NCBI GenBank assembly: GCA_016859345.1
Contig: CM029116.1
Coordinates: 1,350,439 to 1,414,438 of the forward strand
Origin: Istiophorus platypterus
Taxonomy: Eukaryota; Chordata; Actinopteri; Istiophoriformes; Istiophoridae
Length of the DNA stretch: 64,000 nt
Reading direction: 5' to 3'
The translations under genes were made by a program, and so were the position numbers. Of the stretch, positions 1 to 14,548 are shown piece after piece (within the stretch, counting starts at the first letter, position 1; every line of letters begins with the position of its first letter). The notes under the pieces are model-generated. The model was not told the origin of the DNA and did no database searches. It saw nothing but the letters and a program-made list of their open reading frames with translations.

Positions 1-1360
1 TATCTGCTGGGTTGGAAGAGGGAGGAGCAGCTTCCTCCTGGAGGCTGTTCTGCTGAGCCCACATTCCTGGAAATCTACAGTTAAGGGCTAAATTAAAAAA
101 AAAGAAGGAAAAAAACCACAGACACCTCCTCAGACATGCAGCATCGAGACATTAACACACGATAATGATGTTATCAAACAGCAGGATGGTAACCACAGAC
201 TGAAACCTCCTAAAGGCTCTGGCAATTTTAAAACTTGATCACCGGGAAAGACGTCCCCAGAGACAGAGAGAGAGACAGTAAGTTAATGAATGAAAGACAG
301 ATACGGAGAGACAGACAAGCAATGTGAAACAGCTGCTTCCTGCTGTATAAACTTCTCTGTTCTCACCACATTCCTCGCTAAACGATAAACAAACAAACAG
401 CATCAATAAATCCGTCGCCCCTCACATGTGACTGACTGGTCTGACTGATTGATCGGGAAGCGAAATCAGCTGTGATCGATCACAGCCTCTGAAATACATG
501 GACGTCATTATTTATTAATCATTGTTCCTTCTCTCCAAAGCCTGGGGTCAGGACATGGTTAGCCTAGCTTAGCATAGGGACTGAAGGTGGGGAAACCTGC
601 TGGAGGTTCATCAGTGATTTACTCACTGATTTATCAAGTGATTTTCATACTGTATCTCATTGGTTTGATTTTTACACAAACAAAATAGTAAAAAAAAAAA
701 CCTAACACTTTGTTGTAAATTATTACAGCAACAGAAATTAGAGTGAAAACATTATTATGCTTAAGTTTACCATGGTTTTGCATTTTAAGAAAATCCTGTT
801 CTCTGCGGGGAAAGAGAAACATGTCCTTTAACATTAAAATGAACCATAATCCTGATACATTCTTTTGTCCTCGGAAACATTTTTGGGGGGATTTTTAAAA
901 GAGAAAATACTGAACATCTTTTACCTTTTTTCATGAGGTTTGCTTTTATAAATGTTCCAGGTCAGATCCAGTAAAAGAACATCCTTAACTGCAATAAACT
1001 ATTGTAGATTGTGGGTTTAAAGCGGATGGAAGCATCATGAGTCAGAGAACTGACTGAAGCTGTTGAATCGGCTCCGTCTCCTGCCGTTAGACTCCTGCTG
1101 TGACTCCCGCTCCTCCTTTGGAACAGGGCTGATACTTATCACATCATTATCACCTGCTATACACCAAGGACGTAAAACACATTCCATAATCCACCACCTT
1201 GTTTGTCACTAATCAAGGCCTCAGCTGTTTAATCCCTTTTACACCCTGTCGGAGACTTTTCCTCCTACATGTCTTACATTTCCTTACTTAAAGAGCTAAA
1301 GATGTCACATGACCAGATGAACTCACCAACATTCTGGGTCCCAGGTGTCTCCCTCTCTCA

Positions 1361-1393
<33 letters not shown>

Positions 1394-1554
1394 CCCCCTC
1401 CTGTTTGTTATATGAGCGGAGTGAGGGTGGCGGACATGCAAGTGGCGCAGAGTTTTCTGCTGTTTTTCTGTCCCTGTTATTCAGATTTTCCCCAGTAGTT
1501 CACTGTTACTGTGGTGGGAGATCAGAAAGGCACAAATTCCTGTTTATTACCAGA
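1..1554. other. Intergenic, nothing recognised
   Basis: AT-rich non-coding sequence. No open frame with coding character; only the CT microsatellite near 1350. Confidence 0.6.
1348..1393. repeat. (CT)n microsatellite
   Basis: CT-rich run about 160 bp before the first recognisable LINE sequence. Confidence 0.85.
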
Positions 1555-4238
1555 AGTACACCTCCCACTCCACTGCTAGGAATAAGGCTGCAGTGGAGGA
1601 ACTGGAGATCAGCATCAGGAACTTCGAAGAGAGTTTGCATGGAGACTCAGACCTCACTGCAGATGCAACAGATTTCTACACTGACCTCTTTGGTGCAGAG
1701 TGATGCAGCATGGAGTGCCACAAGGAGTTCCTGGAAGGGCTTCAGAAGAGAAGGCCACTCTGGATTGTGAGCTGACTCTGGAGGAGTTGACGGTTGCTGT
1801 TGAACAGTGGGCATCAGGATGGGCACCTGGCCTTACTTAAAAACGGGAGGCCAGCTGTCCTCTTCTGCACAGCCTATAAGGTGCTTTCAAGAGCCTTATC
1901 AAATAGACTCAAGGACATCTTGGAAACAACAAACAGACCAAACTTACTGTGTATCTGACAGGACAATCATGGACGATATTTTTCTTCTAGGAGATGTAAT
2001 TGATAAAAGTAAATATTATATTGTTAATCTGTGTATTGTGTTCTTTGACCAGGAGAAAGCTTTTGACAGGGTTGATCACTCTTATTTGTTTTCTGCACTT
2101 AGGGCTTTTGGTGTTGGTGATGGTTTTCTGGCTTGAGTTGGTTTATTATATAATGGAGCACAACGTATGGTAAAATGGGGACAGGGCTGAGTCAGTCAAT
2201 CCCTGTTAAGTGAGGAATAAGACAGGGCCGTCCTATCTCAGGTCAGCTCTACAGTATAGCTATCAAGCCCCTGTTGTGCTGGTTGAGAGGTCGACTCAGT
2301 GGTATTTCACTGCCTGGGTCCTCTTACTTTGACAGTCTTCCTACTGTTCCTCCTTATGCAGACAATATTTATATCTCTGTCTACAGTCAGCTCACTGTTT
2401 GCAGGACACCATGACTCTTTATGAAAGGCGTCATCTGCACGGGTGAACTGGGTCAAAAGTGAAGCCCCGTTAGTGGGACAGTGGCGGAACCAGGCAGTTC
2501 CCAGTCTGCCTGGAGGACTCGAATGGGACAAGGAGGGACTGAAAGTGCTGGAGTGTTCTTGGGCAGTGAGGGGTTCCAAAGAAAGACCTGGGAGGGAGCC
2601 AAAGAGAAAGTGTTCCCTCGGTTGTCTGAATGGAAATGGCGGCTACTCCAGTTGTCATATAGGGGAAAAGTTCTGGTCACCATAACTTGGTTGCCTTGAC
2701 TCTATGGCACAGACTCATTTCGCTGACGCCACCACGAGGCCTGATAGAGGACATCCAGAAGCCCATCCTGGACTTCTTCTCGTCTGGTCATTACTGGATC
2801 CGGGCTGCAGCCCTCTACCTGCCAGTGACTGAAGGAGGACAGGGGCTGATCAACATCCAGCCCAAAATAGCCTCATTCAGGCTCCAGACTGCACAAACAC
2901 TGCTGTATGACTTTGGCCTAACCTGGTTCGACACAGCTCATATGCTGCTCAGGAGAGCTGGCGCCTGGGGTACGATAAACAGCTTTTCCTTTTACAACCA
3001 GGAACAGTGGACCTCAGTGGGCTAAGGCCTTTCTACAGCTCTGCACTGCAGTCATGGCAGCAACACAACTTAGACTCCTGGCATGTGGTTGTGCAAGGAA
3101 CCTTTGTTTTTCAACAGCCTCATAGAGTCTCAGGTGCTGCAGTCTGCCAGTCTCAGAGAGGTTGCACCAAACCTGGACACCTGATGAAGGCAACGGCAAC
3201 GTCCGTGGACGCCCCGGCAAGGAAGAGCAACACCACCTCTATCAGGCTGATAACCGGGCGGTGAAGGAAGTCTGCACTGCCCTGCCACAAACCCTGAGAG
3301 CATTGGTAGAGGACGTCTCTCTGTGTGACCAGTGGTGTGAAGGTGGCGAGTACAGCTTCCCCTCTGTCACCCTAGATGTTGAGGCGTGGCAGGAAGGAGG
3401 TGGTCAGCTGTTATCGTTCAAAACCCCCCAGCTGGGCAAGTTTCAGGCCATGGGGAAAAAAGCAGTCTATCAAATCTGTGTCAAAATCTTGAACCTGTGC
3501 TCATTGGCAGGGGTGAGGGAGTCAAGGTGGACTGAATGTTTTGGTCCAGACTTTTCTCTAAAGGACAGCTGGCGTCCCTGTCCAAGCCGCCCGTTTATAA
3601 CCGGACAGCGGACCTCCAGTGGAGGCTTGTGCATGGGGCAATAGCCACAGACAGCTACAGATCGCCCCTGGATCCGGAGCTGGGGGAGGGGTGTGCTTTC
3701 TGTTCCTTAGGCTCAGGCCCTAGAACACGTATTTGTTCAGTCTTCTCGGCTCACGGAGCTGTTTGGGCTTTTAAAGGCTGGTTTCAGTGTCTCAGTGAAG
3801 TGCTTTCTTTATGCTTTTTCATCTTCAGCCCCAAATACTGTGTAAAAAAGAAATCAGCACATACACTGACGAACTTCATCTCTGGTTCTATCAAGCAGGA
3901 ACTGGGCTCAGAACATCAGCAGTGTGGAACTTGTGCCGGTTCTGAAGGGGCTGCTGAAGGACGAGAGTGGAACATGCTTACTATCAAATTATGGACAACA
4001 TGAAGGACTTCAGGCATATTTGGGCTGTTGGGGGTTTTATGTTCTGTCAGGGAGGGAGGAGAGCTGATTTGTTAGTTTTTGATCAGAAAAATCACTTTCC
4101 GTGTTTGTCTCCTGTCGTTGGACAGTTGGTTTTTGTCTTCATCTTTTTTTGTGTGTGTTTTTGGGTGATGATGTTTGAATGATCTGGCTTCTCCTGTTGA
4201 AAGGTTTTAATAAAGGGACTTTTAAACCTTAAAAAAAA
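1555..4238 (+). mobile_element. Decayed L1/Tx1-like LINE, 5'-truncated
   Basis: Reverse-transcriptase fragments occur in order across several frames: KAAVEELEISIRNFEESLHG (1590-1650), AVLFCTAYKVLSRALSNRLK (about 1855), FDQEKAFDRVDHSYLFSALR (2043-2100), PYADN (about 2352, the catalytic YADD box with Asn for the second Asp), TADLQWRLVHGAIATDSY (about 3606), and a C-terminal part. It ends with AATAAA at 4209 and an A-run at 4231-4238. Many frameshifts and stops mean it cannot encode a working protein. The 5' endonuclease region is missing. Confidence 0.85.
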
Positions 4239-5233
4239 CCTCTCTCTCTGTTTCTCTGTTTCTCTGTCTCTTTGTCTCTCTCTCTCTCCTCCCTCAGTTC
4301 CCACACTGTGTGATTAATTGCAAGTTGTAAATTTTTCTCATCATCGTCTTCGACCTTGGTGATGGAGTCAGGTTACTTTTCTCTGAGAGAAGAAGTGAAG
4401 AGATTTTCTCCTTTTCTTCAGATTTTCCCCCAAATGTCCACAACAACTTTACTTCCTTTCAATCTCTCCTTTTCAACCACAGGTTTTATTCCTGTTGAAT
4501 TTAACAGATTTTTAAAATCATATTTTATTATAAACATCATGTTTTTCACTTGTTGCTATGGCAATGATTGTGTTTTTCTCCTGTTTATTTTCATTATTTG
4601 CCTCGATCTGTCCATGTCTGGGCTTTGCTTTGGCGACATTTTTATTTCAATCGAAATGTCCTTGTCTCATTTTGAACCGAACCACTGAAGAGATTAGATA
4701 CATATTTTACCTCCCGTCCTTTGCCTGTTCTCATCACGTTTCCTTCATATTTTTTCTGCTGTTGCTCTCTCAAATGTCCCGTTAATGAGAAAACTGGTTC
4801 TGACAACCAGGGTGGACATTTTGCAGAAACCCGTTTTCCCCAGCGACTGTTCTCCTGAAGAGGTGAAATCTTTGAGCCAAGTCCACGTTCAGGTTTCAAG
4901 GAAGGAGAGTGTTTTGGTTTAAAGGAAGGATCATTATTACTCATAAAGATGATTCAAAATACTTTATTTTAAACTTTGGACTAAAACTGAAACTGACACC
5001 ATTTTACTTCTGCAGAATGAACCCCTGATTTTACATATTTGGATTTCTGGGGGCATTTTTCTGCATGTAAATCCGTCTATTCATGCACGAGCAGCTGGAT
5101 GTAGAGTGGATGAGATTCATGCATTAAGGGTAAAATCGGTTTTCTTGGAATCTGATCTACACATGTTTAATAAATGAGGCTCAAGGTCTGAATCTCTAGG
5201 ATCTTACTGGGAAAAGCTCTGAAAACACCATCA

Positions 5234-5264
<31 letters not shown>

Positions 5265-5792
5265 CTGTGTGCGTGTGCAAGCCGCCGGGTGGAGGGGGAC
5301 CAGACAGGTGTTGGGGGCTCTGTTAGACTCATCATCACCGTGGTAATGTCCTCCTGGTCGTCACGCCAACTCTTCCTCCTCAAGACGTTCCCACGATGGG
5401 CAGGGTCGAAGGGCAGCACCTAGAGGGATGTGTGTGTGTGGGGGGGTGGGAACTAGAAACGCAGAGGTAAAACAGCCCTGATCATCCGAAGGTGACTTTC
5501 ATATTCAGTTTTTTTTTTTTTTTTTATCTCAGCACAGAAGTAAGTCAGGTCTTTGGCCTCGTCAGCAACTTAACTGTAAAATCATTCGATTGTGGACCCC
5601 CCCACACACACACACACACACATGCTGAAGGATAAACAGTTTTTATTCCTCTGTGGCCTCCACTTCCCATGAAATGACCTGCAGAGGGTTGGGTGGCCCC
5701 GACTGTATGTATGTGTGTGTGTATGAGTGTGAAAGAGAGAGAGAGAGATTTATGCCACCTTAAGCACCAAGGGTCAAATGGGGAGGAGTTGT

Positions 5793-5798
<6 letters not shown>

Positions 5799-5854
<56 letters not shown>
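5799..5854. repeat. (GT)28 microsatellite
   Basis: Uninterrupted GT run in the left intergenic region; a shorter one lies at 5236-5264. Confidence 0.95.
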
Positions 5855-5855
<1 letters not shown>

Positions 5856-7394
5856 TGCAGTTCCTGTTTTGTCAGAGCTGCAGGTAAACGTGCTCTGATA
5901 AGGAAGTTGGGACGAGAAGGCATAAGAGAATGGTAGAGGGAGGAGACGATGGGAGGAGAGGAGGAAGGCGTGAATCCAGTTCTGCAAAACTTGAACCCAC
6001 CCTGGACCCTCAAAACTCAACACTTGGACTGAAGGAATCCACAAAGACTCTTCTAACCTGCTGTCGACTGCTAAATAAAAAGGTTTTCCACCTGTATGCA
6101 CTTATGCATTTTTCTTCGATTTTATACACAACTTCTTTATAACTTATCTTTTTATATATTTTAATTCTATGTACTCAGTTATTTCCTCATGGCTGAGGAG
6201 GGGCCACAGAATTCAGCGTAACTGAAATGAGCTTAAAGGGAGAAATCTCCTGTATTATCATGCTCTTGTGTCAGATGCAGTGTTGTGGAGCTGCCCTCTA
6301 GGATCCTGGTGGAGAGGAGTTGCTTGGTCTCCTCTTCTTTCTCATTCAGCCATTCTCACCTCTCTGACCTCTCACACACTCCCTCTCTCTCCCTCCCAGT
6401 CAGTCTGTCTATTTCTGTTTCTCAGTCACTTCCTCCCCGGGCGACCTCCGACCTTCCTGGGTCACAGCAGCTGATTTTCTCTTCATTGTCGGGGGGGGGG
6501 GTTCTAAGGTGCCTCAGCGACTCCATCACGACACGCTGCCTGAGCTGTTCCAGTTTCCATCATCTGTCTCTTATTTTTAAAAGTTTATCATCTGTTCTAA
6601 CCTGAGTTGATATTGTCTTAGAACAATGTTGTTATCACCGATAGAAATGACAAAACAAACCAAACAAAAACAAGAGGCAGGTTCATGAGTGTATTTGAGT
6701 TTGTGTAGGTGTGTGTTCGATCCACTTCCCCTTCCATGTACGACTATATATTAACAATAATACTGAAAACAGGAAACAGCAGAGCACAGGACAAACACAA
6801 ACACACACATGTCACACACTCTGGGAAAGCTCTTCAGACTCCTGCAGGTTGTCGGGGACCCAACAGTACATGAAGCGAACCAGAGCAAACACTGCTCTCT
6901 GACACCTAACCTGGAGATCTTATCTGGAGAATGTGACGCTGGGCCAAACGGCTTGTGTGTGTGTGTGTGTGTGTGAGGGGGGCGGGGGGCTTCTTTTCTG
7001 CAGCCATCATCACATCTGGATCTGGTCTCTCAGTCCACCTGGTGAGTCTAAGTCCAGGACTCCCTCTTTTTTTAGCTCTAGTTTTGGTCTCCACCAGCTC
7101 CTGAGGGAAACCTCTGGCTCTTTAGCTGCTAAATGCGCCGCTATGTTCACCAGCTGGTCTCTGACTGGGTCTGTCTGGTAGAGGACAGTGGAATTTTTAT
7201 TATACATGTTTCTCTGAAAAACATCTGCCTCCTGCAGAAGAGTGAACCAGATGAACGACGAGCTGAAACTCGACACCTTTCACCCTGATTAATCATCATA
7301 TCAGTATCATAAAATACAGATTAATTGTTGCCGGCCACCATTACTTTCGTTTGCCTCTGATTGGGACACTGAGCGAGGGGGGAGTTACAGGAGG

Positions 7395-7434
7395 CCCCGC
7401 TTGCCCCCGCTTGCCCCCGCTTGCCCCCGCTTGC
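7395..7434 (+). repeat. Four-copy 10-bp minisatellite
   Basis: CCCCGCTTGC repeated four times without change. Confidence 0.85.
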
Positions 7435-7650
7435 CTCTGGCAACCACCGCAGACATTCATCTCAGGGAATTGCGGCAGGAGAGCGATGCTGTTTTCCTCG
7501 CCGAGGGGAATCCGTCACATGCAGACCGAGTCGGTTTCCACCGAAAGTGGATCGGCGTCAGGCACCCTCGCTTGGGGAGAAACCTGAGGCCTGTGTGCTG
7601 TTATGTGTTCCGTTATATTGTCCACTGTGAAGGTTCCCATGGAGTATGTA

Positions 7651-7654
<4 letters not shown>

Positions 7655-7719
<65 letters not shown>
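7655..7719. repeat. (TG)32 microsatellite
   Basis: Uninterrupted TG run followed shortly by a (GA)n run at 7739-7765. Confidence 0.95.
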
Positions 7720-7720
<1 letters not shown>

Positions 7721-10700
7721 TGAAATATTCATAAAGTGAGTGAGAGAGAGAGAGAGAGAGAGAGAACTAAAGGAAGAACAGGATGGCAGGAGAGAAAAGA
7801 CTTGATTCATGCCCTCGTCTTCATCCTTCCTGTTCCTGTTTCCTCATCACAACTTTCACACACACACATACACATTAAATGTCATGTAGGATTGAGGGCA
7901 GACAGACCGTGTGTATCCAAAACAAGCTGGGAAAAAGAGAGGGAGGCGGAGAGGTCAGAGGTCAGAGACGGTGATGGAGTCATGACAGGTGTGTTTCATC
8001 TGTGTGTTTTCTTCACTCTCTCTCCTCTTTCATCTGTCTTAGCAGACCTCTCTCTCTCTCTCTCTCTCTGTTCCTTGGTTCTTCACGAGTTCAACGTTCT
8101 CAGACACTCTCCCGTTGGCACCAGTGTCAGCGGCATTTTTTTATCCGATCGGACTCCTCTCAAAATCTGGTCGGGTTTCATCTTCTACATTAACTAGAGC
8201 TCAAATATCTGTGACCAGCTTTTGTCTTGTTAGAGATGCAGACACAGTGTGTGATTGTCAGTCTAATGAATGCTAACAACTTGTAGCTCCAACAAAATGA
8301 ACATAGAGGAAATAATATGTTTTGATTTCTTATGAAAGTGAGAGATTGTAAACTCCAAATTTTTACCTGGTTTATTGATTATTTATCATTAATTTCAGTA
8401 TTTATTCCAGCTGAGGAAGATGGGCATGCCATCACTTTTATATACCAAAGTATTAGTAAGAAGCAAAAATTTTTTCCACCAGTTCCACCTTTAACCGACA
8501 GTGGGGAGTCTGAATGAGGAGATGTAGCCTGAATGTTTCCTAAGCTGCTCTTTTTTTAATAAAAAGATCAAAAATCAGGAGCTTAGTGATTCAGGGTAGT
8601 TAATAAAAACCAGACTCTACTCGTTGCCCATACAGCTCTCACACCAGATACACAGAGGTCACAGGTCGCTGCCTGACAACCAGTGTAGTCATACAGGTTT
8701 TTAATAGAACAACGTCTGAACATCAGGATTTGTCTTTCATCATTTCAGTAAACAGTCCCTCTGAAAACGGGACCACGGGATGGAGGCAAAAAAAAGAAAA
8801 AAAGTCCGACAATATTTGGGAAAATCTCTCCTTCCCTTTCAGAGCCATACCTCTGCCTAAAAAACAAAGAAGTGAACACACACACAAACACACAGTGAAG
8901 ATGTGGTAATACTTGAGAACTCAAGTGTTTGTCTCGGATACATACTGTTCTATGTAAACACACACATTTCCTGTTTTTCACAACATCTCACTATCTGCAT
9001 GCCAACACACACACACACACACACACAACCCCACTGTGTTCGGTTTTTGGACCAACTGTGCGGCAGTAACACATGAATGAGGAGATAACACTGCTCATAT
9101 CGTCACATCACAAACAGGTGAGGATAGGTGTGACTTTTGGAGTGTAAAAGTAACAGGAGTAATGGGATTACTTTCTTCAGTATGAATAATTTCTTTATCT
9201 GCGGTCAAGCACGCCGGTCTCCAAGAAATTACATTTCTTTACAACTAATTTACAACAGCAGATACATTTTGCAGGAAACATAATTTTGACCAGATGTCTT
9301 CGATTTAAAAAAAGAGGAAATGTTGTTAATTAAGATATTTAGCAAGTCGCAAAAACGATGATACTGAACGTATCAATAAAATTTTCACAGATATGTTTGT
9401 TTTCCACCAAAATATCTGATCCTACAGCTCAACATCCACCTGTAGTGACCCCAGCCTCATTAAACCTTTTGGCTGTACACCAACCCTATAAACACAAATG
9501 TCTTTGACTGAGTGAATGAGCGATGAAGTTACAAACTTGGCCTTTGTTCTTTCAATCATTTTTTTTAGCATCACTGGGGGGTGTTTACAGACTGTGATGC
9601 CAACTTAGCATTTTTATTGCTAGATTTACAGACTTTTCAGACCCCTCTAGCAACTGTTCCTCACATAAGCACCTACTGACAAAGCTAGCGATGTTTTGAA
9701 CAAACCATAGCTATTTTCCATAAAAGACAGTTGCCAATATTGACCCAAGAGCATGAGGTCAGTTGTAAATACACCTGAAGTAACAGCACAGTTGTCGTCT
9801 TTAACTCGTGTCTCGACGCTGTCGTTAGAAAATCAGGATTTTAGCAGCAGAGCGGCAGCTTGTAAGTGACAGCTGGTTAACGTTGTCTTCATGGGCCGCG
9901 TTTCAGTCACTGTTTCATACTTTTTCCATTGTCTGACAACTGAAACAGAAAAATATGTGAATGAGAACAGCTTTATAGGGAATTCAGCTGAAATAAATGA
10001 CTGTTTTATGTATGTTCAACTACATCCTCAGTTTTAAATATTGCAGTCCAGCCACATACTAAGTCTTGACCCAGTCTTGTTATGGCTCCGTTTAGACCCT
10101 CACAGAACCTTTTTCAGGTTCAGGAAAGATTCTGGTCTGGTTCAATGCAGAAAAAAATCATGGTGGCTCTCAGGTACAAGCTGTTAATTTACATTTAACC
10201 AAAACCACCATCTTCTCTGAACCTTTACCAAAGGGCTTTAGTTGCCTAAATCACAGACAGACACCTGGAAGTGAACCTGCCTCTATTCTGACAGTCTCGC
10301 ACTTCCCCCCCCCCATCAACTTAATGTGAATCTGCTGCTGTTAAAAGATATTCCAGTCTGTTTCAGCCTGGTGGTGTTTGAGGAGAAAAGGACTCGTGCA
10401 AAACTATGTACTTTTGGGCAACAAGTATGAGCCTCCCACAAGTTTCCAAAGAAATGTTTCAAAAATCTGGTCTGTGTCTTACAAAAGTAAACACACAATG
10501 TCCCCATGCTTACTTATATGAATCCACATCTGAGGCGTTTGCCAGCTGATCTAATCACCTAGCAACGCTGGTAAGAGACATAATTTTCCCTTCATTTTTT
10601 GAGTATATTTACAGGACTATAAGCAAATACTGAGCATTTGTCCAGGGACCCTCTGTCTTCTGTCAGTTTTTAGGGAGGTGAAATAAAAAGTCCCCAAGGA

Positions 10701-12879
10701 GACATTGTCGATAAGGGCTCAAAAATCCTTCCTTGCAGTTAGACAGCTGTGATTAATGTAATCTGTGGAGACATTTCTTTTTTCAGGTCTTGATTCTACA
10801 GCTGGAGGTCTTCTCCACAGTCGGCTGGTTCCCGAGCTGCGTTGTCTCTCGGGAGGCTCCGGTTGGCTTCCTGCTCGTTTTTATTTTAGCTCTTCGTTTG
10901 TTTCCTCTGGTTTTGATAATCACAGTTGACTACAACGGTGAAATGCTTCATCCTCATGATACTCAACAGTAATAATGGGTTTCCTCAGAAGACTGTATAA
11001 CAGCAGGGACAGTTTGCCTCACACCTGTAAACCAACTGATATACGAGCTGATTAGGTCAGCCGGCACGTTGCTTTGGATATAGATCCCTGTAAGCTAGCA
11101 CAGTGACCATTCCAGGAGGCTAATTTTTGTGTTTTTTTTCGTCAGACACAGAGACAAACGTTTGAGATGATTCACCTAAAAACCATGTTTATATTTGAAT
11201 TAAGCCACACAGCACCCCTTGCCGATCACCCAAGTGTAGGCCTTTCTGTAAGAATCCTCGTTTGCTCCGAAACACAACAATGGAAATGAAGCGGAGTTAT
11301 TCTTTCAACTGATGCAAAGCTTCCTTCCACGCTACAAGCATCAGAGCCATAATTTTAAAGCAAGTCTTATCTCAGTCTGAACGGCTGGTAAAGAATTGAT
11401 TGTTGTGAAGTGAAGTATTTGTCCCTCGAGTGCAGACTTCTGAGGAGGCAGCATCTTTTAAAAAAAGAAGGCCACAGGCGTACGTGACTGACAGCGTCTG
11501 TTCAGCCTGTGGGCATCAAACCACCAACAGCAACAGGGGCTCAACAATTGTCCGCTGGTTGGCAAATGACCTTTGAACTTCACTGGCTCACTGGGAGCCT
11601 CTGGGTTTCCATTTCTTACCAGGCGACAATCAGAAGAGGTCACAGCTCAAACTGAGGACAGGTGTGTGCATGCGTGTGTGTGTCTCATCGAAAAAGCCGG
11701 CCAGGTGAACAGCAGGTGAGCCAGGGTCTGATGTTAGGGTTAGCTCCTGCTGTCGGTTTGTGTGCATCGTTCAGGACCATTCAGGACCAAGGTGGTGGCG
11801 GTGGCTACTCGTTATCCAGGAGATGTCACGTTTGTTGAGACTCTAAACCAAGAGAGGGAAAATAAAATGAAAAGGGAGGGAAAGAAATGGAGGAAGAGCA
11901 GCACAGAGGGAGGAAACATGGGAGCTTCTGTGGCAGGAGAAAACTCAGAGATTGAGAAAAAAGATCAATTCAACTGGTAGCATTTGGGAAGTGGGTTAAG
12001 ACCTTTTCGTCTGAGCTGCACTGACTCAGCGCATTGACTTTTATCATTGGGCTTAAAGACAGATGTCAAGATAAGACATGACGGGAGAAACAAAGGGAGG
12101 AAGATGCAGGTCATTATGGCAAGTTGAAGGACAGAAAAATAAATGAATAAAATTAGGTTTAAGGAAGTCAGCAAGGTCAACAATTACCATGTGCTGACCT
12201 GAAGCAGCGACACAGAGTTTAAGTTTCTTTTCTTTAAATACTAATTTATTTCCTTAAACAGGAGGAAACGGTGCATTTGTTGGGGACTATTTTCACAGGT
12301 GGATGAATCCACATTTTTCACTCTAGTGAGTATATGTGGCAACAGGACATTGTATGTTTGTTTGTGTGTGTTTGGGACCGAGCCTAATAAGCTATAGTGT
12401 GTGTGTGTTCATGGTGACGAAGGAACACATCACCCATTGCAACAACGTGAATCACTTTTTACCTCAGTGAGATCCACAACCATCCTGTTTCTGACCACAG
12501 GAACCAAGATCACCACCTACCAGCACCTCCAGGGCTCTTTGAATAAATGTGTTAAATCTTGTTCATTTCATCTGCACAAAAAAAGGAGTCCAAAACATAA
12601 CACACAGTAAGACAGTGAGTTGTTGTACCCCAATATTGTCATCTCTGATGGGGACCCTGGTGTTACCTCCTTTTACATTGAAACATAGTTTTGTGGTCCT
12701 CACTTAGTGCCAGTCACTTCATAGTTGGGATGTGTTTTGCATCCAGATTTCTGCCAGATGCTGCCAGATGTTGTGTCCGCCACAGTTGTTCTCACGATGC
12801 GACATCGTATACGGTCATTTTTATGTTATACAGAGTTAAAGCCCCGAAACACACAGACAAAGAAATATGAAAATATACG

Positions 12880-14548
12880 GCAAAATTGTTATTTTCTAAT
12901 TTATTTATGAAAAAATATATTTCTTGATTCTGACTGAGACAGTGGCACATTAACATAGACATATATACAATTCTCTTTCATAAATACAAAGTTATTTACA
13001 AAGGGCAAAAATTAAATAGGAAAACTATCTTCTGGAGGATATGTACACATTGCATTGTTTTCTTAAATTAACGAAGATAGTACAAAGACATGACTAAATG
13101 GGAAAAACACAAATTTTTGGTATCAAATGGATTAGGTAAAAAAAAAAAAAAAAAAGACGGAATTAAAAACCTCTCTTTGGAGTCCTTCACTGTAAAAGTT
13201 AAAAAAAAAATTTCCTTTCAACATAAAAGAAAACACCTGGAGGTTTGACTAAACGCCTTAGCTTGAGTCTTGGGGATAAAGCTGCAGAGCAACAGCAGCT
13301 GTTTTTATTGGTTTCCTGTTGACTTGCAGTCACAGCAGTAGTTGATGACAGCAACAACGCCTTTTTTGACTAACAGAAAAATAATATATCTAAAACCTAC
13401 AACGGTGGGGGGAAAAAGCAGGTAGTCACGGAAAGACAAACCTACAAACCGATCCTTAAGATGAAACCAGCTCAGCTGGACTCTGACTGGGTTGAACTCA
13501 ATTATCTGTTCATGAGCTGAAAATGGAGGAAACAGCTGGTCCCTCATTCGCCTGAAACCTCGTTTAGGTTAGAATTAAGATCTGGGACTGGGTTAGGATT
13601 GGGTCTAGGTGTTGAAAAGTACATGTGAAGGATTTAAAAACATTTTACCAGTATAAAAGGGCTGAGTCCAGTAATCTGAATGGGCTCTCTGGGTTTGTAA
13701 ATACAACATTTGAATATGAGTTGCAAACTCTCGCTAGTTTCCAGGAGAAATAAAACCCGCTTGTTGTGAATGCTACTGTTTAATCATGTTCCCGCTTTTT
13801 TTTCTTTCTTTTTTTTTTAATAAGAATAGGCACTTCAGAGTTTGTAGCTTGGGTAGTGATTGTAAGGCAGATGTCATTCTTCTAACAGGCCACATCATGA
13901 TGCTCCACTTCCAAAGAAAACAAGAAATAAGATAAAATGGACAGAGTGACGATAGAAAATTGCCCAGTTCAGCATTCAGACACAAAAGATTTGTGGGAGA
14001 GTCCAGGTTTTTTGAGCTAGAACAAAATATTCCATCCTCCATTCCCGTGAGCAGATCCTTTGACAGTTTGATTGACATCTTATTTTAAAATTGTACAGGA
14101 AATGGTTGCCACAGTGATTATGAAGCTAAGGCACCGGTCTTTACGATTGGTGGACGATTCCAACTCTCCACATTTCTCGTTCATGTTCGATCCAAAGAAA
14201 ATTCAGATATACAGGCAGAAAAATTATATTAAGATTTAATGTATAAAAAAAGATAAATAGTGCAAATGACGCTGGACATTCAGTCTTCCTCTTTTCTCTC
14301 CTCCTCTGCTGCTCTTTCTTTCTTTTCCAAAACATTGTCATCCAAACACCATCAGTATCAAAGCAGAAAAGATTTTTTTTTTTTAAATCGAGTCCTTTCT
14401 TCTGTTTCTCTCCACTGAGCAGCGGTAATAAATATTAAATAAAGTAATGTGTGTACAATAGACCCTCTTGGTGAACTGTCCTGGCCAGTAAATTCTTCAG
14501 GCCTTCAGCATCACAGCTCCTCCCCTGGTGGTTGGAAAACCGGATCAG
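12880..14548 (-). other. dlc: dlc 3' untranslated region (inferred)
   Basis: An AT-rich stretch of about 1.7 kb without coding signal follows the dlc stop. It is bounded by a minus-strand AATAAA at 12900-12905 and a GT-rich element on the minus strand near 12845-12860, as expected downstream of a cleavage site. Another AATAAA near 13302 could give a shorter form. The exact end is inferred. Confidence 0.45.
12900..12905 (-). terminator. Putative dlc poly(A) signal AATAAA
   Basis: The plus-strand TTTATT reads AATAAA on the minus strand. A GT-rich segment 40-55 bp further downstream supports cleavage near 12880. No transcript evidence. Confidence 0.45.

Larger units (their letters stand above)
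4239..12879. other. Intergenic region below dlc
   Basis: About 8.6 kb holding microsatellites (CT 4240-4290, GT 5236, GT 5799, TG 7655, CA 9005-9028), a G-run at 6489-6498 and a 10-bp minisatellite. The short frames seen are in repeats or lack coding character. No gene recognised. Confidence 0.6.
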
